The translations under genes were made by a program, and so were the position numbers. Shown piece by piece: positions 34,774 through 42,879 of a DNA stretch of 64,000 nt. The first letter of the stretch is position 1. Each line of letters starts with the position of its first letter. This DNA is from CAUZJF01 sp965248605 (GTDB taxonomy: Bacteria; Chloroflexota; Dehalococcoidia; Lucifugimonadales; CAUZJF01): assembly GCA_965248605.1 (NCBI GenBank), contig CBDFJV010000007.1, positions 2,976,001 through 3,040,000 on the forward strand, in the 5' to 3' direction. The notes below the pieces were generated by a model. That model ran no database searches and was not told where the DNA came from. It saw nothing but the letters and a program-made list of their open reading frames with translations.

Positions 34774-36192
34774 CTATGAGACTCTCGGGCGATGCTGCGC
34801 CCACGGCCGCGCTTGTTCGTAGGCCGCCGACGCCGCTATGATAGTCGCCTCTCCGAGCTTTGGCCCTACAATGTGCAGGCCTATCGGTAGACCCTCGCTG
34901 GAGAACCCACAAGGGATGCTTGCCGCGGGATGCTTGATCATGTTGATCGGGAAGGTGAAGGGGAGGAAGCCCCAGAACCAGTGGACTGCTTTCCCGTCGA
35001 TTTCGCTGGGCGGCTGTCCGTGCGGAAATGGCGACGCTGCCATCGTCGGTGACATCAGCAGGTCGTAGTTCTCGAACACGTCGGCGAACTGGCCCTGGAG
35101 ACGATCGACGTAGGCCAGGCCTTTGACGAACTCGGCACCTGTAATGGTCGCTCCGTGCTCGTAGCATTCGACGGTGTAGTCGGCCAGATCGTCGCGGTGA
35201 TCTTTCAGTAGCTGCTCGTTCCTGGCGTAGGCGACGGCGCAGAACAGGTCCCAGAAGGTTTCGAAGGGCGAGTCGAGCTTTAGGGGCGTTTCCTCGACCG
35301 TGCAGCCCAGCTCCTCGAATACTCGCGCCGCTTTCTCCGCGGCTTCTCGCACCTCTCGGTCCACGGGTGCATAGCCGAAGTCCGGACTCCAGGCGATTCG
35401 TAGACCGTCCACGCCTCGATCTGCGGCGGCGAGGTAGTCGTCGTTGGGCTCTCGGAGCGAGCCGGCGTCTCGCGAGTCGTAGCCCGCCAGTACCTGGAGC
35501 ATCAGAGCCGAGTCGCGCACGGTTCTGGTCATCGGTCCGGCCTGGGTGAACAGGTTCGTCGTGGGCACGGCCCCTGCGCCACCGTAGTAGGGCACTCGAC
35601 CCAACGTCGGTTTGATTCCATATACCCCGCAAAAACTCGCAGGTATGCGGATCGAGCCGCCACCGTCGGTTCCTGTTGCCAGGGAGCACAGACCCGACGC
35701 GACCGCAGCCGCTCCTCCTCCGCTCGAACCTCCCGCAGTCATCTCCGGGTTCCAGGGGTTACCACAGGGGTTGCCGAGCCTGTTCTCGGTGCGGGCCAGC
35801 AGACCGAACTCAGGCGTGTTGGTCTTGCCCAGTATCGTTCCACCGGCCTGTCTAATGCGTTCGACGACAACGGAGTCCTCGTCGGGCACCCGGTCTTTGA
35901 AGGCGAGCGAGCCGCCTGTCGAGCGGAGTCCCCTGGTCATCTCCAGGTCCTTGACTGAAGTAGGCAAGCCGTGGAGCGGACCGAGACTGTCCCCTCGCAT
36001 GACTGCCTGCTCCGCGGCCCTGGCGGAGGCCATCGCCCCGTCGCGATTGAGAGTCAGAAAGGAGTTCAGCTGAGAATCGAGCGAATCTATCCGGCCGAAG
36101 TAGAGGTCGGTCAGCTCAACTGGGGAAAGCTGTTTGGTCTGGATGAGTTCCCGCACCTCGGTGGCGGGCGCGAAGGCCAAGTTTGTGTCCAT
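34774..36192 (-). CDS. Amidase (amidase signature family)
   Basis: 472 residues. The amidase signature GGSSGGGAAAVASGLCSLAT provides the cis-Ser and the following TDGGGSIRIPASF the nucleophile Ser. The catalytic Lys is in PTSVKDLEMTRG. It hydrolyses amide bonds; GatA of the tRNA amidotransferase is a relative, but no gatB or gatC lies nearby, so a catabolic amidase is more likely. AAGGAG lies about 11 bases upstream of the ATG. Confidence 0.9.
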   Translation of the reverse strand: MDTNLAFAPATEVRELIQTKQLSPVELTDLYFGRIDSLDSQLNSFLTLNRDGAMASARAAEQAVMRGDSLGPLHGLPTSVKDLEMTRGLRSTGGSLAFKDRVPDEDSVVVERIRQAGGTILGKTNTPEFGLLARTENRLGNPCGNPWNPEMTAGGSSGGGAAAVASGLCSLATGTDGGGSIRIPASFCGVYGIKPTLGRVPYYGGAGAVPTTNLFTQAGPMTRTVRDSALMLQVLAGYDSRDAGSLREPNDDYLAAADRGVDGLRIAWSPDFGYAPVDREVREAAEKAARVFEELGCTVEETPLKLDSPFETFWDLFCAVAYARNEQLLKDHRDDLADYTVECYEHGATITGAEFVKGLAYVDRLQGQFADVFENYDLLMSPTMAASPFPHGQPPSEIDGKAVHWFWGFLPFTFPINMIKHPAASIPCGFSSEGLPIGLHIVGPKLGEATIIAASAAYEQARPWAQHRPRVS

Positions 36193-36290
36193 CAGCTGTT
36201 ACTCCTTGTGGACCGATGCGGGCGCATGCCCCGAGGTCGTATCCGGGCGCCCCTGCCAGAAGTCAACGTATGTCGACTCGCCGCGCGAGT

Positions 36291-36505
36291 TTAGCAGCCG
36301 ACTAACGCCCGCGCAACGCTCCGGCTCTCGAGCTCCTCGCGTAAATTGTCGTCGTGCATCCACTGGTAGAGGGTGGTGCGCCCGACGTGGGCGAGCCGGG
36401 CGGCCTCCGATAGCGACCGGTGGGAGACGAAGTAGGGCAGGGCCGCGAGCTGCTGTTGGTTAGGGTTTTTTGCTCAGCCGCTCCATTCTGTTCCATATGT
36501 TCCAT
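36291..36505 (-). pseudogene. Small helix-turn-helix protein remnant
   Basis: A start MEHMEQNGAAEQKTL is followed, in another frame, by NQQQLAALPYFVSHRSLSEA and ARLAHVGRTTLYQWMHDD to a TAA at 36291. SLSEAARLAHVGRTTLYQWM is a clear helix-turn-helix like those of small DNA-binding or phage terminase-small-subunit-like proteins. The frame change lies near an A6 run at about 36462-36470. As read it is broken. Confidence 0.45.
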
Positions 36506-36640
36506 TTCCTTTCTGGTGGGTGGTACATCCGGCTGGGAAACTGTTCCACTCTCCCTATCTGGCGGTGGAACACCGGTGTTTCGAATTGGTCCGTTTTGTT
36601 CTGTCTTGTTTCACGTCCAGAATCCGTTTCAAAAGACAAA

Positions 36641-36664
36641 GGGACAGACCTGGGGGTCTGTCCC
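36641..36664. terminator. Perfect 10-bp hairpin
   Basis: GGGACAGACC (36641-36650), loop TGGG, GGTCTGTCCC (36655-36664). It lies in the roughly 500-base gap 36506-37012 upstream of the methyl-transfer cluster. No U tract follows, so it may be another dispersed palindrome. Confidence 0.45.
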
Positions 36665-36835
36665 TCAGAATCACTGTAGTACATCCGTTCTGGAATGTCA
36701 AATGGCTATGTCGTTAATGGTCTACGATTCTGTCAGAGCTAGGTGTTCAGTGAAAATGTCAGTTTGGTAGAGTGAGTAGAGTGTGGCCACTAGCTAGTTC
36801 TCCTGAAGATAGCGTGTACGAGGGCCAACCACAGA

Positions 36836-36880
36836 AGCCCTCATCTCCCTCTTCTCCCAGAGGCCGGGAGAAGAGGGAAG
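36836..36880. repeat. AGCCCTCATCTC ... GGGAGAAG palindromic repeat
   Basis: TCTTCTCCC and GGGAGAAGA arms around AGAGGCC. Closely similar copies lie at 42763-42806 and 52622-52662. The rest of the gap 36506-37012 holds no gene I can recognise. Confidence 0.7.
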
Positions 36881-36957
36881 ACCCTGCCCTCCCTCATCTT
36901 TCGTGGTGGCGGTGGCGACCGACATGGGGGATTTCCATGAAAAGGGGGCGCGACGAT

Positions 36958-36986
36958 TCGACCTTTCATGCGGCGCCAGATATAAT
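36958..36986 (+). promoter_or_regulatory. Candidate sigma-70 promoter of the methyl-transfer cluster
   Basis: A perfect TATAAT at 36981-36986 is preceded at 17 bases by TCGACC (36958-36963, 4 of 6 to TTGACA). Transcription would start near 36993, just before the GGAGG at 36996-37000 and the first gene at 37013. Confidence 0.5.
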
Positions 36987-37012
36987 GTGTACTACGGAGG
37001 ATGCCTTCTGCC

Positions 37013-37354
37013 ATGGCGAGAGTGCGGGTGATGTACTGGAAGGAGATCCCCGTCCAGGTGAGCGCTGAGGATGAGTCGGGCCAGGTCTCGAAGCCTCTTG
37101 ACGACCGGTTCCAGCAAGGCGTCGACGCTATCTCGATGTTCGACGGTAGTAGCGGAAGCGACGAGTATATGATGGCGTGGGAGTGGGGCCCGTACACGGA
37201 AGCCGACGGCACCGCGGAAGAAGCGGCGTCGGCAGTAGCCGACAGCTACAACAAAGGCTTTCCGAAAGACTTCGTGGCTAGAGTCCGCGACCTGCACCAG
37301 GCCGGCCAGCGCAATCCGAAGCCAGGGGCCATCGACGGTTGGAGAGAGCTATGA
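37013..37354 (+). CDS. Virulence-factor domain protein
   Basis: 113 residues. MARVRVMYWKEIPVQVSAED and VSKPLDDRFQQGVDAISM, then WEWGPYTEADGTAEEAASAV, match the small virulence-factor domain family, whose biochemical role is unknown. ATG 37013 matches the usual family start; ATG 37001 abuts GGAGG too closely. It opens the corrinoid methyl-transfer cluster and overlaps the next gene by four bases. As I recall, the same domain occurs beside corrinoid methyltransferase genes in other bacteria, which supports a role in C1 transfer rather than virulence. Confidence 0.75.
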   Translation: MARVRVMYWKEIPVQVSAEDESGQVSKPLDDRFQQGVDAISMFDGSSGSDEYMMAWEWGPYTEADGTAEEAASAVADSYNKGFPKDFVARVRDLHQAGQRNPKPGAIDGWREL

Positions 37355-38265
37355 GCCAGTCAAACGGCCGTTCTCCGTCTATCCTAGAACGACTCGCTCG
37401 GGGCGATGTCTTGATTTCGGACGGCGCCACTGGGACCTACCTGCAGTCCGGTGGCCTGGAGCCGGGAGGATGTCCTGAAGAGCTAAACGTGAGCAGGCCC
37501 GAGTTGGTACAGACGATGGCAGCCGACTATTTTGCGGCCGGCGCCGACATGGTCCTCACCAACTCCTTCGGCGGCAGCAAGTTCATGCTCAAGAAGTATG
37601 GGCACGACGGCCGCGTCGCCGAATTCAACCGTCTCGCGGCGCAACACGCTCGAAGCCAGGCTCCACCCGGACGCTACGTCATAGGCTCGGTAGGCCCAAC
37701 CGGTGAATTCCTCGAGCCGCTGGGAGAGGTCAGCGAGTCGGAGATGTCGGACGCCTTCGTCGAGCAGATCAAGGCGCTCGAAGAAGGCGGCGCCGACGGT
37801 GTCGTTGTCGAGACGATGACGGCGCTTGAAGAGGCTTCGCTGGCAATCAGGGCCGCGAAAGAGAACACCAACCTGACAGTCATCGCTACGATGACCTTCG
37901 ACAAAGGTCCACGCGGCTATTTCACCATGATGGGCGTCACGCCGGAGCGGGCGGCGAAGGAGTTGCGAGACGCCGGCGCAGACGTGGTTGGTTCGAACTG
38001 CGGGAACGGGATCGAGGGCATGGTCGAGATAGCGCGGCAGATGCGACCGGCTACCGATGCCCCGATGCTTGTACACTCGAACGCGGGCATACCGGCGATC
38101 AGGAAGGGGCAGATCGTATATCCGGAGACCCCGCAGTTCATGGCTGAACACTACGCAACGCTCGCCGATACAGGTATCAACATCTTGGGTGGCTGCTGCG
38201 GTACCACGCCGGCCCACATAACGGCGTTGAAGGAATCAGTCTTGTCGCGAGTCGCGACAGGTTGA
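37351..38265 (+). CDS. Homocysteine S-methyltransferase family protein
   Basis: 304 residues, TIM barrel of the betaine-homocysteine/homocysteine methyltransferase family. ISDGATGTYLQSGGL is the N-terminal motif. NSFGGSKFMLKKYG and DVVGSNCGNGIEG contain the first zinc-ligand cysteine, and ILGGCCGTTPAHI the paired Cys-Cys near the C-terminus. It transfers a methyl group to a thiol, probably homocysteine to give methionine. Its ATG overlaps the previous stop (ATGA). In this cluster it could be an alternative acceptor of methyl groups. Confidence 0.88.
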   Translation: MSQSNGRSPSILERLARGDVLISDGATGTYLQSGGLEPGGCPEELNVSRPELVQTMAADYFAAGADMVLTNSFGGSKFMLKKYGHDGRVAEFNRLAAQHARSQAPPGRYVIGSVGPTGEFLEPLGEVSESEMSDAFVEQIKALEEGGADGVVVETMTALEEASLAIRAAKENTNLTVIATMTFDKGPRGYFTMMGVTPERAAKELRDAGADVVGSNCGNGIEGMVEIARQMRPATDAPMLVHSNAGIPAIRKGQIVYPETPQFMAEHYATLADTGINILGGCCGTTPAHITALKESVLSRVATG

Positions 38266-38289
38266 AACGGCGACGGAGGGCGTCAGACG

Positions 38290-38961
38290 ATGGCTAATCC
38301 GGAAACGGCGGAGCGGACCAAGGTTGTCGACGTAGTCGAGCGTCTTGGCAACTGCTTCGAGCTCGTCCCTTTGGACCCCCATTTCCACGAAATCAGTGTC
38401 GGCCTATACGCTAAGGACAATGTCTTCACGGTCTGGACGTACAACAGGACACCCGGGGTCGAAGTCAGAATAGAGAAGATCAGGGACCAGCTCGTGTCCC
38501 TCGGGGGTTTGGAGCCTGTAGCCGGCAGGACCGATCAGGTGCGGTTCCCGTGCGGCGAAACGCACCGGCGGCCGCTAAAGTTCTTGACGATGCAGGCCGT
38601 TGAAAGGGACCCTGACTACAAGCTGCCGGAAAGCGGCGTTAAGGACCTGCGCTCTCCACTGATGCTGAATGTGGCGGGACGAGAGCAGGACGGCCTATGG
38701 ATATATTCCATCACGGGCGAAGGGGAGGCCCCAAACGCTGCGGCCCGCCTTCGAGCGATCACTGGGGGAATGGTCCGTTACGGCGAGATGGAGAAGGTTG
38801 ACGAGGGAGTCGGGTTCACCTGCGGACAACGCCACGACAAGCTTGCAATGATCGTCCTGCCGTACGCCCGTAATGTAAGCGGCGTCGAGACGATGCTCGA
38901 CGAGGCTGCGCTTCGCGGCCAGATGACCACCAGTACGCTGGGCTTCACTCCGCCTACGTAG
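38290..38961 (+). CDS. Uncharacterised protein with duplicated CG-x-x-H motif
   Basis: 223 residues, no family recognised. Two segments look like an internal duplication: VRFPCGETHRRPLKFL near residue 95 and VGFTCGQRHDKLAMIVLP near residue 180. Each has Cys-Gly-x-x-His, which could bind metal. No signal or membrane segment is seen. It lies 24 bases after the homocysteine methyltransferase gene behind GGAGG, so it is probably in the same operon and linked to methyl transfer or corrinoid handling. Confidence 0.6.
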   Translation: MANPETAERTKVVDVVERLGNCFELVPLDPHFHEISVGLYAKDNVFTVWTYNRTPGVEVRIEKIRDQLVSLGGLEPVAGRTDQVRFPCGETHRRPLKFLTMQAVERDPDYKLPESGVKDLRSPLMLNVAGREQDGLWIYSITGEGEAPNAAARLRAITGGMVRYGEMEKVDEGVGFTCGQRHDKLAMIVLPYARNVSGVETMLDEAALRGQMTTSTLGFTPPT

Positions 38962-39008
38962 TAGGCCAGGGTCTTTCGACTATCTTCGATACATAGAGGA
39001 CTGCCGCT

Positions 39009-39080
39009 CATGGTGAGCCCTTCAATAGACTCAGGACAGGCTTGTCGAACCATGTGGGCGCCCTTCGACAAGCTCAGCTG
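39009..39080. repeat. TCGACAAGCTCAG-type repeat cluster
   Basis: Contains GTGAGCCCTTC, GGACAGGCTTGTCGAACCA and CCCTTCGACAAGCTCAGC, words of the same family as 1-64 and 34697-34725. It directly adjoins a 3' gene fragment. Confidence 0.65.
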
Positions 39081-39161
39081 GCCACAAGGCTCGACAATCT
39101 CCTCGAGGTGCCTAGGGCGGTCAAGGCTTGGGCCGAGGCGAAACGGCAAGGCGCCGGGTAG
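39081..39161 (+). pseudogene. 3' fragment of a second UroD/MtaA-type methyltransferase gene
   Basis: 26 codons and a stop read ATRLDNLLEVPRAVKAWAEA then KRQGAG. They align without gaps to the C-terminus of the intact gene downstream (ATKLENLLEIPKAVKSWTEE then HRGNGA). The rest of this copy is gone and a repeat lies at its left edge. This points to a former tandem paralogue. Confidence 0.8.
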
Positions 39162-39195
39162 GCGGCTTCGATTTGGGTAGGAAGGGAGGCATTCG

Positions 39196-40242
39196 ATGGC
39201 TTTCGTAGAGACAATGACACCCAGAGAGCGGGTGATGAACGCCCTGGCGGGGAAGCCTGTGGACCGGACGCCCGTGTCGAATCCGACCAATGTCGCCACT
39301 GTCGAGCTGATGGACCTTATGGACGCTCCCTTCCCTGAGGCCTGTCGCGACCCGGAGCTCAACGCTCGCCTTGCAGCGACCGGCTATACGGAGCTGGGCT
39401 TCGATTCGATCATGCCTTATTTCACGATAATCCAGGAGTCGTCGGCTTTGGGCTGTGACATGCAATGGGAGCAGAAGGACAACTGGCCGACCGTCCGCAT
39501 GAACAATCCCATATGGAAGGGCCCGGGTGACGTCAGGATACCGCCCGGATTCCTGGAGCACCGCGACAACCTTGCCGTCACGAGGTCGATCTCCATACTC
39601 AAGGAGGAGTTCGGCGACGAGGTGGCGATCATTGGCAAGACCATGGGGCCATGGACGCTGGCGTACCACGTCTTCGGAGTCGAGACTTTCCTCTTGATGA
39701 CTATCGACGACCCGGCTTTGACGATGGAGTCTCTCAACCGTCTGAAGGAGATCTCGGTGCTGTTCGGCCAGGCCCAGATAGATGCCGGCGCCGACGCGCT
39801 GACGTTTCCCGACCACGCCACCGGAGACCTGGTGAGCGGCGAGTACTACAAGCGGTTCCTGCTGGAGCTCCACCAAGAGATGGTCGAGCGCCTCGACGTG
39901 CCGCTCATCCTGCATATCTGCGGCAATACGCTAGACCGCATGGACTACATCGCTCAAAACAACATGGCGGCGTTCCATTTCGACTCGAAGAACGACCCCC
40001 AGCAGGCGATGGATATAGTGGATGGCCGGATCGGACTGGTAGGGAACATCAACAACCCTGAGACGCTGTATGCCCGCGGGCCCGAAGAAGTCCGCGCCGA
40101 GGTGTACCGCTGCATGGATGCGGGCGTAAACATGATCGCACCCGAGTGCGCGGTGCCCCTCGCGACCAAGCTCGAGAACCTTCTCGAAATCCCGAAGGCT
40201 GTGAAGTCCTGGACCGAGGAGCATCGCGGAAACGGCGCGTAG
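39196..40242 (+). CDS. UroD-family corrinoid methyltransferase (MtaA/CmuA/O-demethylase B-like)
   Basis: 348 residues, uroporphyrinogen decarboxylase fold. H240-x-C242 in LILHICGNT and C318 in APECAVP match the zinc-binding His-x-Cys ... Cys set of MtaA-type methyltransferases, which true haem-pathway UroD enzymes lack. Family members either demethylate a substrate onto a corrinoid protein or move methyl from corrinoid to a thiol. With the neighbouring MtrH-like, corrinoid and activator genes it is best read as the substrate-specific methyltransferase I. The substrate could be a methoxylated compound, but this is inference. Confidence 0.85.
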   Translation: MAFVETMTPRERVMNALAGKPVDRTPVSNPTNVATVELMDLMDAPFPEACRDPELNARLAATGYTELGFDSIMPYFTIIQESSALGCDMQWEQKDNWPTVRMNNPIWKGPGDVRIPPGFLEHRDNLAVTRSISILKEEFGDEVAIIGKTMGPWTLAYHVFGVETFLLMTIDDPALTMESLNRLKEISVLFGQAQIDAGADALTFPDHATGDLVSGEYYKRFLLELHQEMVERLDVPLILHICGNTLDRMDYIAQNNMAAFHFDSKNDPQQAMDIVDGRIGLVGNINNPETLYARGPEEVRAEVYRCMDAGVNMIAPECAVPLATKLENLLEIPKAVKSWTEEHRGNGA

Positions 40243-40250
40243 CCCCTGCG

Positions 40251-40361
40251 TGACCCCTTCTCCCCGAGAGGCTCGGGATCTTCGACAATCCTCCCCCGGT
40301 GGGGGAGGAGGCCAGGAATCCCTTCCCCCGTTGGGGGAAGGTTAGGAAGGGGGCAAGCGCC
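40251..40361. repeat. Two adjacent palindromic repeats
   Basis: CCCCTTCTCCCCGAGAGGC ... CCCCCGGTGGGGGAGGAGG (40254-40311), followed by CCCTTCCCCCGTTGGGGGAA then GGTTAGGAAGGGGG (40320-40354). The second is the intergenic counterpart of the copy embedded in the fusion gene at 6910-6944. Confidence 0.75.
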
Positions 40362-40379
40362 AGTAAAGCAGTAGAACCC

Positions 40380-40475
40380 ATGCTAAAAGTAGTCGAATCA
40401 CCGAAAGCGTTTACGATAGTCGGCGAGAACATCCACGCGACGGGGGTGTTGCTCCAGAATGGCCGCCGCGCGACC
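40380..40475 (+). pseudogene. 5' fragment of a second MtrH-like methyltransferase gene
   Basis: 32 codons read MLKVVESPKAFTIVGENIHA then TGVLLQNGRRAT. They match the start of the intact gene downstream (MPRVIESPEDFTIIGENIHA then TRVLLRNGRRAT). The match ends exactly where a CCCCCTCCTCCCCGAG repeat begins. The rest of the copy is missing. Confidence 0.8.
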
Positions 40476-40535
40476 CCCTCCTCCCCGAGGGGCTCGGGAT
40501 CTTCGACAATCCTCTCCCGGCGGGGGAGGAGGTAG
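40474..40535. repeat. Palindromic repeat supplying a ribosome binding site
   Basis: CCCCCTCCTCCCCGAG ... CCCGGCGGGGGAGGAGGTAGG. Its right arm GGGGGAGGAGG ends a few bases before the ATG at 40540 and is the only ribosome binding site in view for the MtrH-like gene. Confidence 0.7.
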
Positions 40536-40539
40536 GTCC

Positions 40540-41580
40540 ATGCCCAGAGTCATCGAGTCGCCGGAAGACTTCACGATAATTGGAGAAAACATCCACGCCA
40601 CGCGGGTGCTACTGCGCAATGGCCGCCGCGCGACCACCCTTGACGACGGCGCGGAAGTCGTGCCGTTCAAGGGCGAGTCGGGAGAACAGCGGTACCTCAC
40701 CGTGCCCGACTGGTTCAAAAAGACTCAACCTTACGAGCAGGGGCAGATCAAGCACTTTATGATTGCGATGATGAAGGGCATCGGCGACGATCCCTCCGAG
40801 CAGGAGGAAGGTGCGGCTTACCTCCGGTACGAGGTCGAACGCCAGGTGAAGGCCGGCGCAGGCTATCTCGACATCAACGTGGACGAAATCCACTACGATC
40901 TCGACACCCAGAAAAGAGCGATGAAGTGGGCCGTTCAGACGGTACAAGAAGCATCGCCGATACCGGTCAGTGTCGATTCATCCAACTCGGAGATCATCGC
41001 CGAAGGACTCTCGGCCTATGATCGCAAAGCAGGCCGGCCGCTGATGAACTCCGTCGCTCCGGAGCGGCCTGAGACGGTAGACATGATCGTCGAGCACGAC
41101 GCTCGGGTCATCGTCATGGCGACCAGCGGGACGGGCATGCCTCAAGACGCCGACGAGCGGGTCGAGAACACCACCGTGATCATGAACCAACTCAATTCCA
41201 AGGGAGTGCCACTCAGCGACATCTTCATCGACGCGATCATCTTCCCAATCTCTGTCGACGGCCAGAACGGCAACCACTATTTCGACGCGGTCCGGGCCTT
41301 GAGAGACAGATACGGCAACGAGATCCATATCGGGATGGGGCTGAGCAATGTCTCGTTTGGGATGCCGAACCGCAAGCTCATCAACGAGACGTTCATACAC
41401 CTTGCCCTGGACGCCGGTATAGACGCAGGGATCATCGATCCGGTAGCTACGAAGCTAAAGAACGTGTTCGAGCTCGAAACCGAGTCCGAGCGGTTCGGTT
41501 TTGCCAGCGACATGCTGCTGGGTAAGGACGACTTCTGCATGAACTACATCCAGGCCCACCGCGATGGGAAACTGGCGTGA
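40540..41580 (+). CDS. Methyltetrahydrofolate:corrinoid methyltransferase (MtrH/MeTr/pterin-binding family)
   Basis: 346 residues, pterin-binding TIM barrel. Landmarks are IIGENIHATR, GAGYLDINVDE, VSVDSSNSEII and GMGLSNVSFGMPNR; the last contains the conserved Asn that contacts the pterin. The family moves methyl between a corrinoid protein and tetrahydrofolate. It should be methyltransferase II here, accepting methyl groups from the corrinoid protein encoded next. Longer in-frame extension upstream runs through a repeat and is not credible. A truncated second copy lies just upstream. Confidence 0.88.
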   Translation: MPRVIESPEDFTIIGENIHATRVLLRNGRRATTLDDGAEVVPFKGESGEQRYLTVPDWFKKTQPYEQGQIKHFMIAMMKGIGDDPSEQEEGAAYLRYEVERQVKAGAGYLDINVDEIHYDLDTQKRAMKWAVQTVQEASPIPVSVDSSNSEIIAEGLSAYDRKAGRPLMNSVAPERPETVDMIVEHDARVIVMATSGTGMPQDADERVENTTVIMNQLNSKGVPLSDIFIDAIIFPISVDGQNGNHYFDAVRALRDRYGNEIHIGMGLSNVSFGMPNRKLINETFIHLALDAGIDAGIIDPVATKLKNVFELETESERFGFASDMLLGKDDFCMNYIQAHRDGKLA

Positions 41581-41634
41581 GCCGCACTATTGACACGAAA
41601 CCGGTACCGCGACCTTCATTGACAAAGCTAGGGT

Positions 41635-41655
41635 GCCTACAATAGTTTTGTAGGC
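41635..41655. promoter_or_regulatory. 8-bp perfect stem-loop before the corrinoid gene
   Basis: GCCTACAA (41635-41642), loop TAGTT, TTGTAGGC (41648-41655), located between the MtrH-like and corrinoid genes. It may process or attenuate the transcript. A TTGACA lies just upstream at 41619-41624 but no good -10 is at standard spacing. Confidence 0.4.
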
Positions 41656-41687
41656 AAGGCCCAAACCGAGTTAGGGGGATTCAGCCG

Positions 41688-42464
41688 ATGCCGATAGTCC
41701 ACGAAGGCTTGATCAAAGAGATGGGCCACGTCACGAGGCCCTTCGAGATCAAGCACATCAAGGAGCTCTTCGAGGATACCGACCCCTTGATGCAGCAAAT
41801 TGCTTACGACCTCATAACGGGCAATAACAACGAGGTCGACAGGTTGACCAAGCAGGCTCTCGACGGCGGCTTTACGGCCAATACGATCCTGGACGATGGT
41901 CTTGTTTCCGGAATGGCGATCGTGGGCATAAAGTTCCGTGACAACATAATATTTGTCCCCGAGGTGCTGATCGCGGCACGCGCGATGAAAGCAGGGATGG
42001 CTCACGTTGAGCCGATCCTGTCGGCGTCGGGCATCGAGCCCATCGGCACCGTCATTATGGGAACGGTGAAGGGCGACCTGCACGACATCGGCAAGAACCT
42101 GTGCATAATGATGCTGAACGGAGCGGGCTTTACGGTGCACGATCTGGGCGTCGATACCAAGCCGGAAGAGTTCATCGAGGCGGTCGTCGAGCACCAGGCC
42201 CAAGTGGTGGGCATGTCCGCGCTTCTCACCACCACGATGCCCAACATGGGCCGGACGATTCAGGCGTTCGAGGACGAAGGCCTCCGCGAGAGTGTGAAGA
42301 TCATGGTTGGGGGCGCGCCGGTAACGCAGGAGTTCGCCGAGGACATGGGCGCCGACGGCTACGGCGAGAACGCCATAGCTTGCGTCGACATGGCGAAGAT
42401 GCTTGTCGGAGCGGGCGGTGCGGTGCCGGCGGAGGCTCCGGCCTCAGCGGCGGCCGAGGGTTAG
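41688..42464 (+). CDS. Corrinoid (B12-binding) protein, MtbC/MtaC-like
   Basis: 258 residues. A helical cap domain (about 25-110) precedes a Rossmann B12-binding domain with D130-x-H132-x-x-G135 in VKGDLHDIGKN, where His is the lower cobalt ligand; a later VVGMSALLTTTMPNM segment is also typical. It carries the methyl group between methyltransferases I and II. The Ala/Pro/Glu-rich tail is extra. It is 108 bases downstream of the MtrH-like gene. Oxidised Co(II) forms would need the activator encoded at 42958. Confidence 0.92.
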   Translation: MPIVHEGLIKEMGHVTRPFEIKHIKELFEDTDPLMQQIAYDLITGNNNEVDRLTKQALDGGFTANTILDDGLVSGMAIVGIKFRDNIIFVPEVLIAARAMKAGMAHVEPILSASGIEPIGTVIMGTVKGDLHDIGKNLCIMMLNGAGFTVHDLGVDTKPEEFIEAVVEHQAQVVGMSALLTTTMPNMGRTIQAFEDEGLRESVKIMVGGAPVTQEFAEDMGADGYGENAIACVDMAKMLVGAGGAVPAEAPASAAAEG

Positions 42465-42477
42465 GCGGAACGGGGGC

Positions 42478-42720
42478 ATGTCGGCCAAAGTCGACAGAGA
42501 GCGCTACGAGGCGAGCGTCGCCAGGCTCACCGACATCTTCAGAGGGGTGTCGGATGCCGTGACAGAGGTCTCGAAGATGCGCTGCCCTTACAAGAATGTC
42601 CAGGACCGGTGCACGGCCAAATTCGGTTGCCGCAACCAGGACCGCGCAGTACCGGAAGGCGAGCTATTCATCTGCACCGGCAGCGACAATCTCGACTATC
42701 GTAGTGCGTGGGAAGTCTAG
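42478..42720 (+). CDS. Small Cys-rich protein of the corrinoid operon
   Basis: 80 residues, start ATG 14 bases after the corrinoid gene stop. Four cysteines in RCPYKNVQDRCTAKFGCRNQ and ELFICTGSDNLDYRSAWE suggest a zinc or iron-sulfur site. No family name is known to me. Its position between the corrinoid protein and the activator suggests a role in corrinoid activation or electron supply. Short length makes it easy to miss, but composition and motif spacing look protein-like. Confidence 0.65.
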   Translation: MSAKVDRERYEASVARLTDIFRGVSDAVTEVSKMRCPYKNVQDRCTAKFGCRNQDRAVPEGELFICTGSDNLDYRSAWEV

Positions 42721-42762
42721 CTGCGCCCAGTCCTCTGAGATGTATCTGCGTTCGACGGAAAG

Positions 42763-42806
42763 AGCCCTCATCTCAATCTTCTCCCGGAGGCGGGAGAAGA
42801 AGTAAG
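42763..42806. repeat. AGCCCTCATCTC ... CGGGAGAAG palindromic repeat
   Basis: Copy of the repeat at 36836-36880 with CTTCTCCCGGAGGCGGGAGAAG-like arms around AGG. It lies in the gap before the activator gene. Confidence 0.7.
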
Positions 42807-42879
42807 ACTCCGCCCCATTTTCATCCGTTAGGGTGTCCCGCGCACGGGACATGGATGGTTCCGTGAATTCGATGTGAAC

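Noticed and set aside
36506..37012. Cobalamin riboswitch upstream of the corrinoid cluster
   Set aside because: I looked for the B12 box and core helices and saw only palindromic repeats and a plain -10/-35 pair; a covariance search would be needed to be certain.
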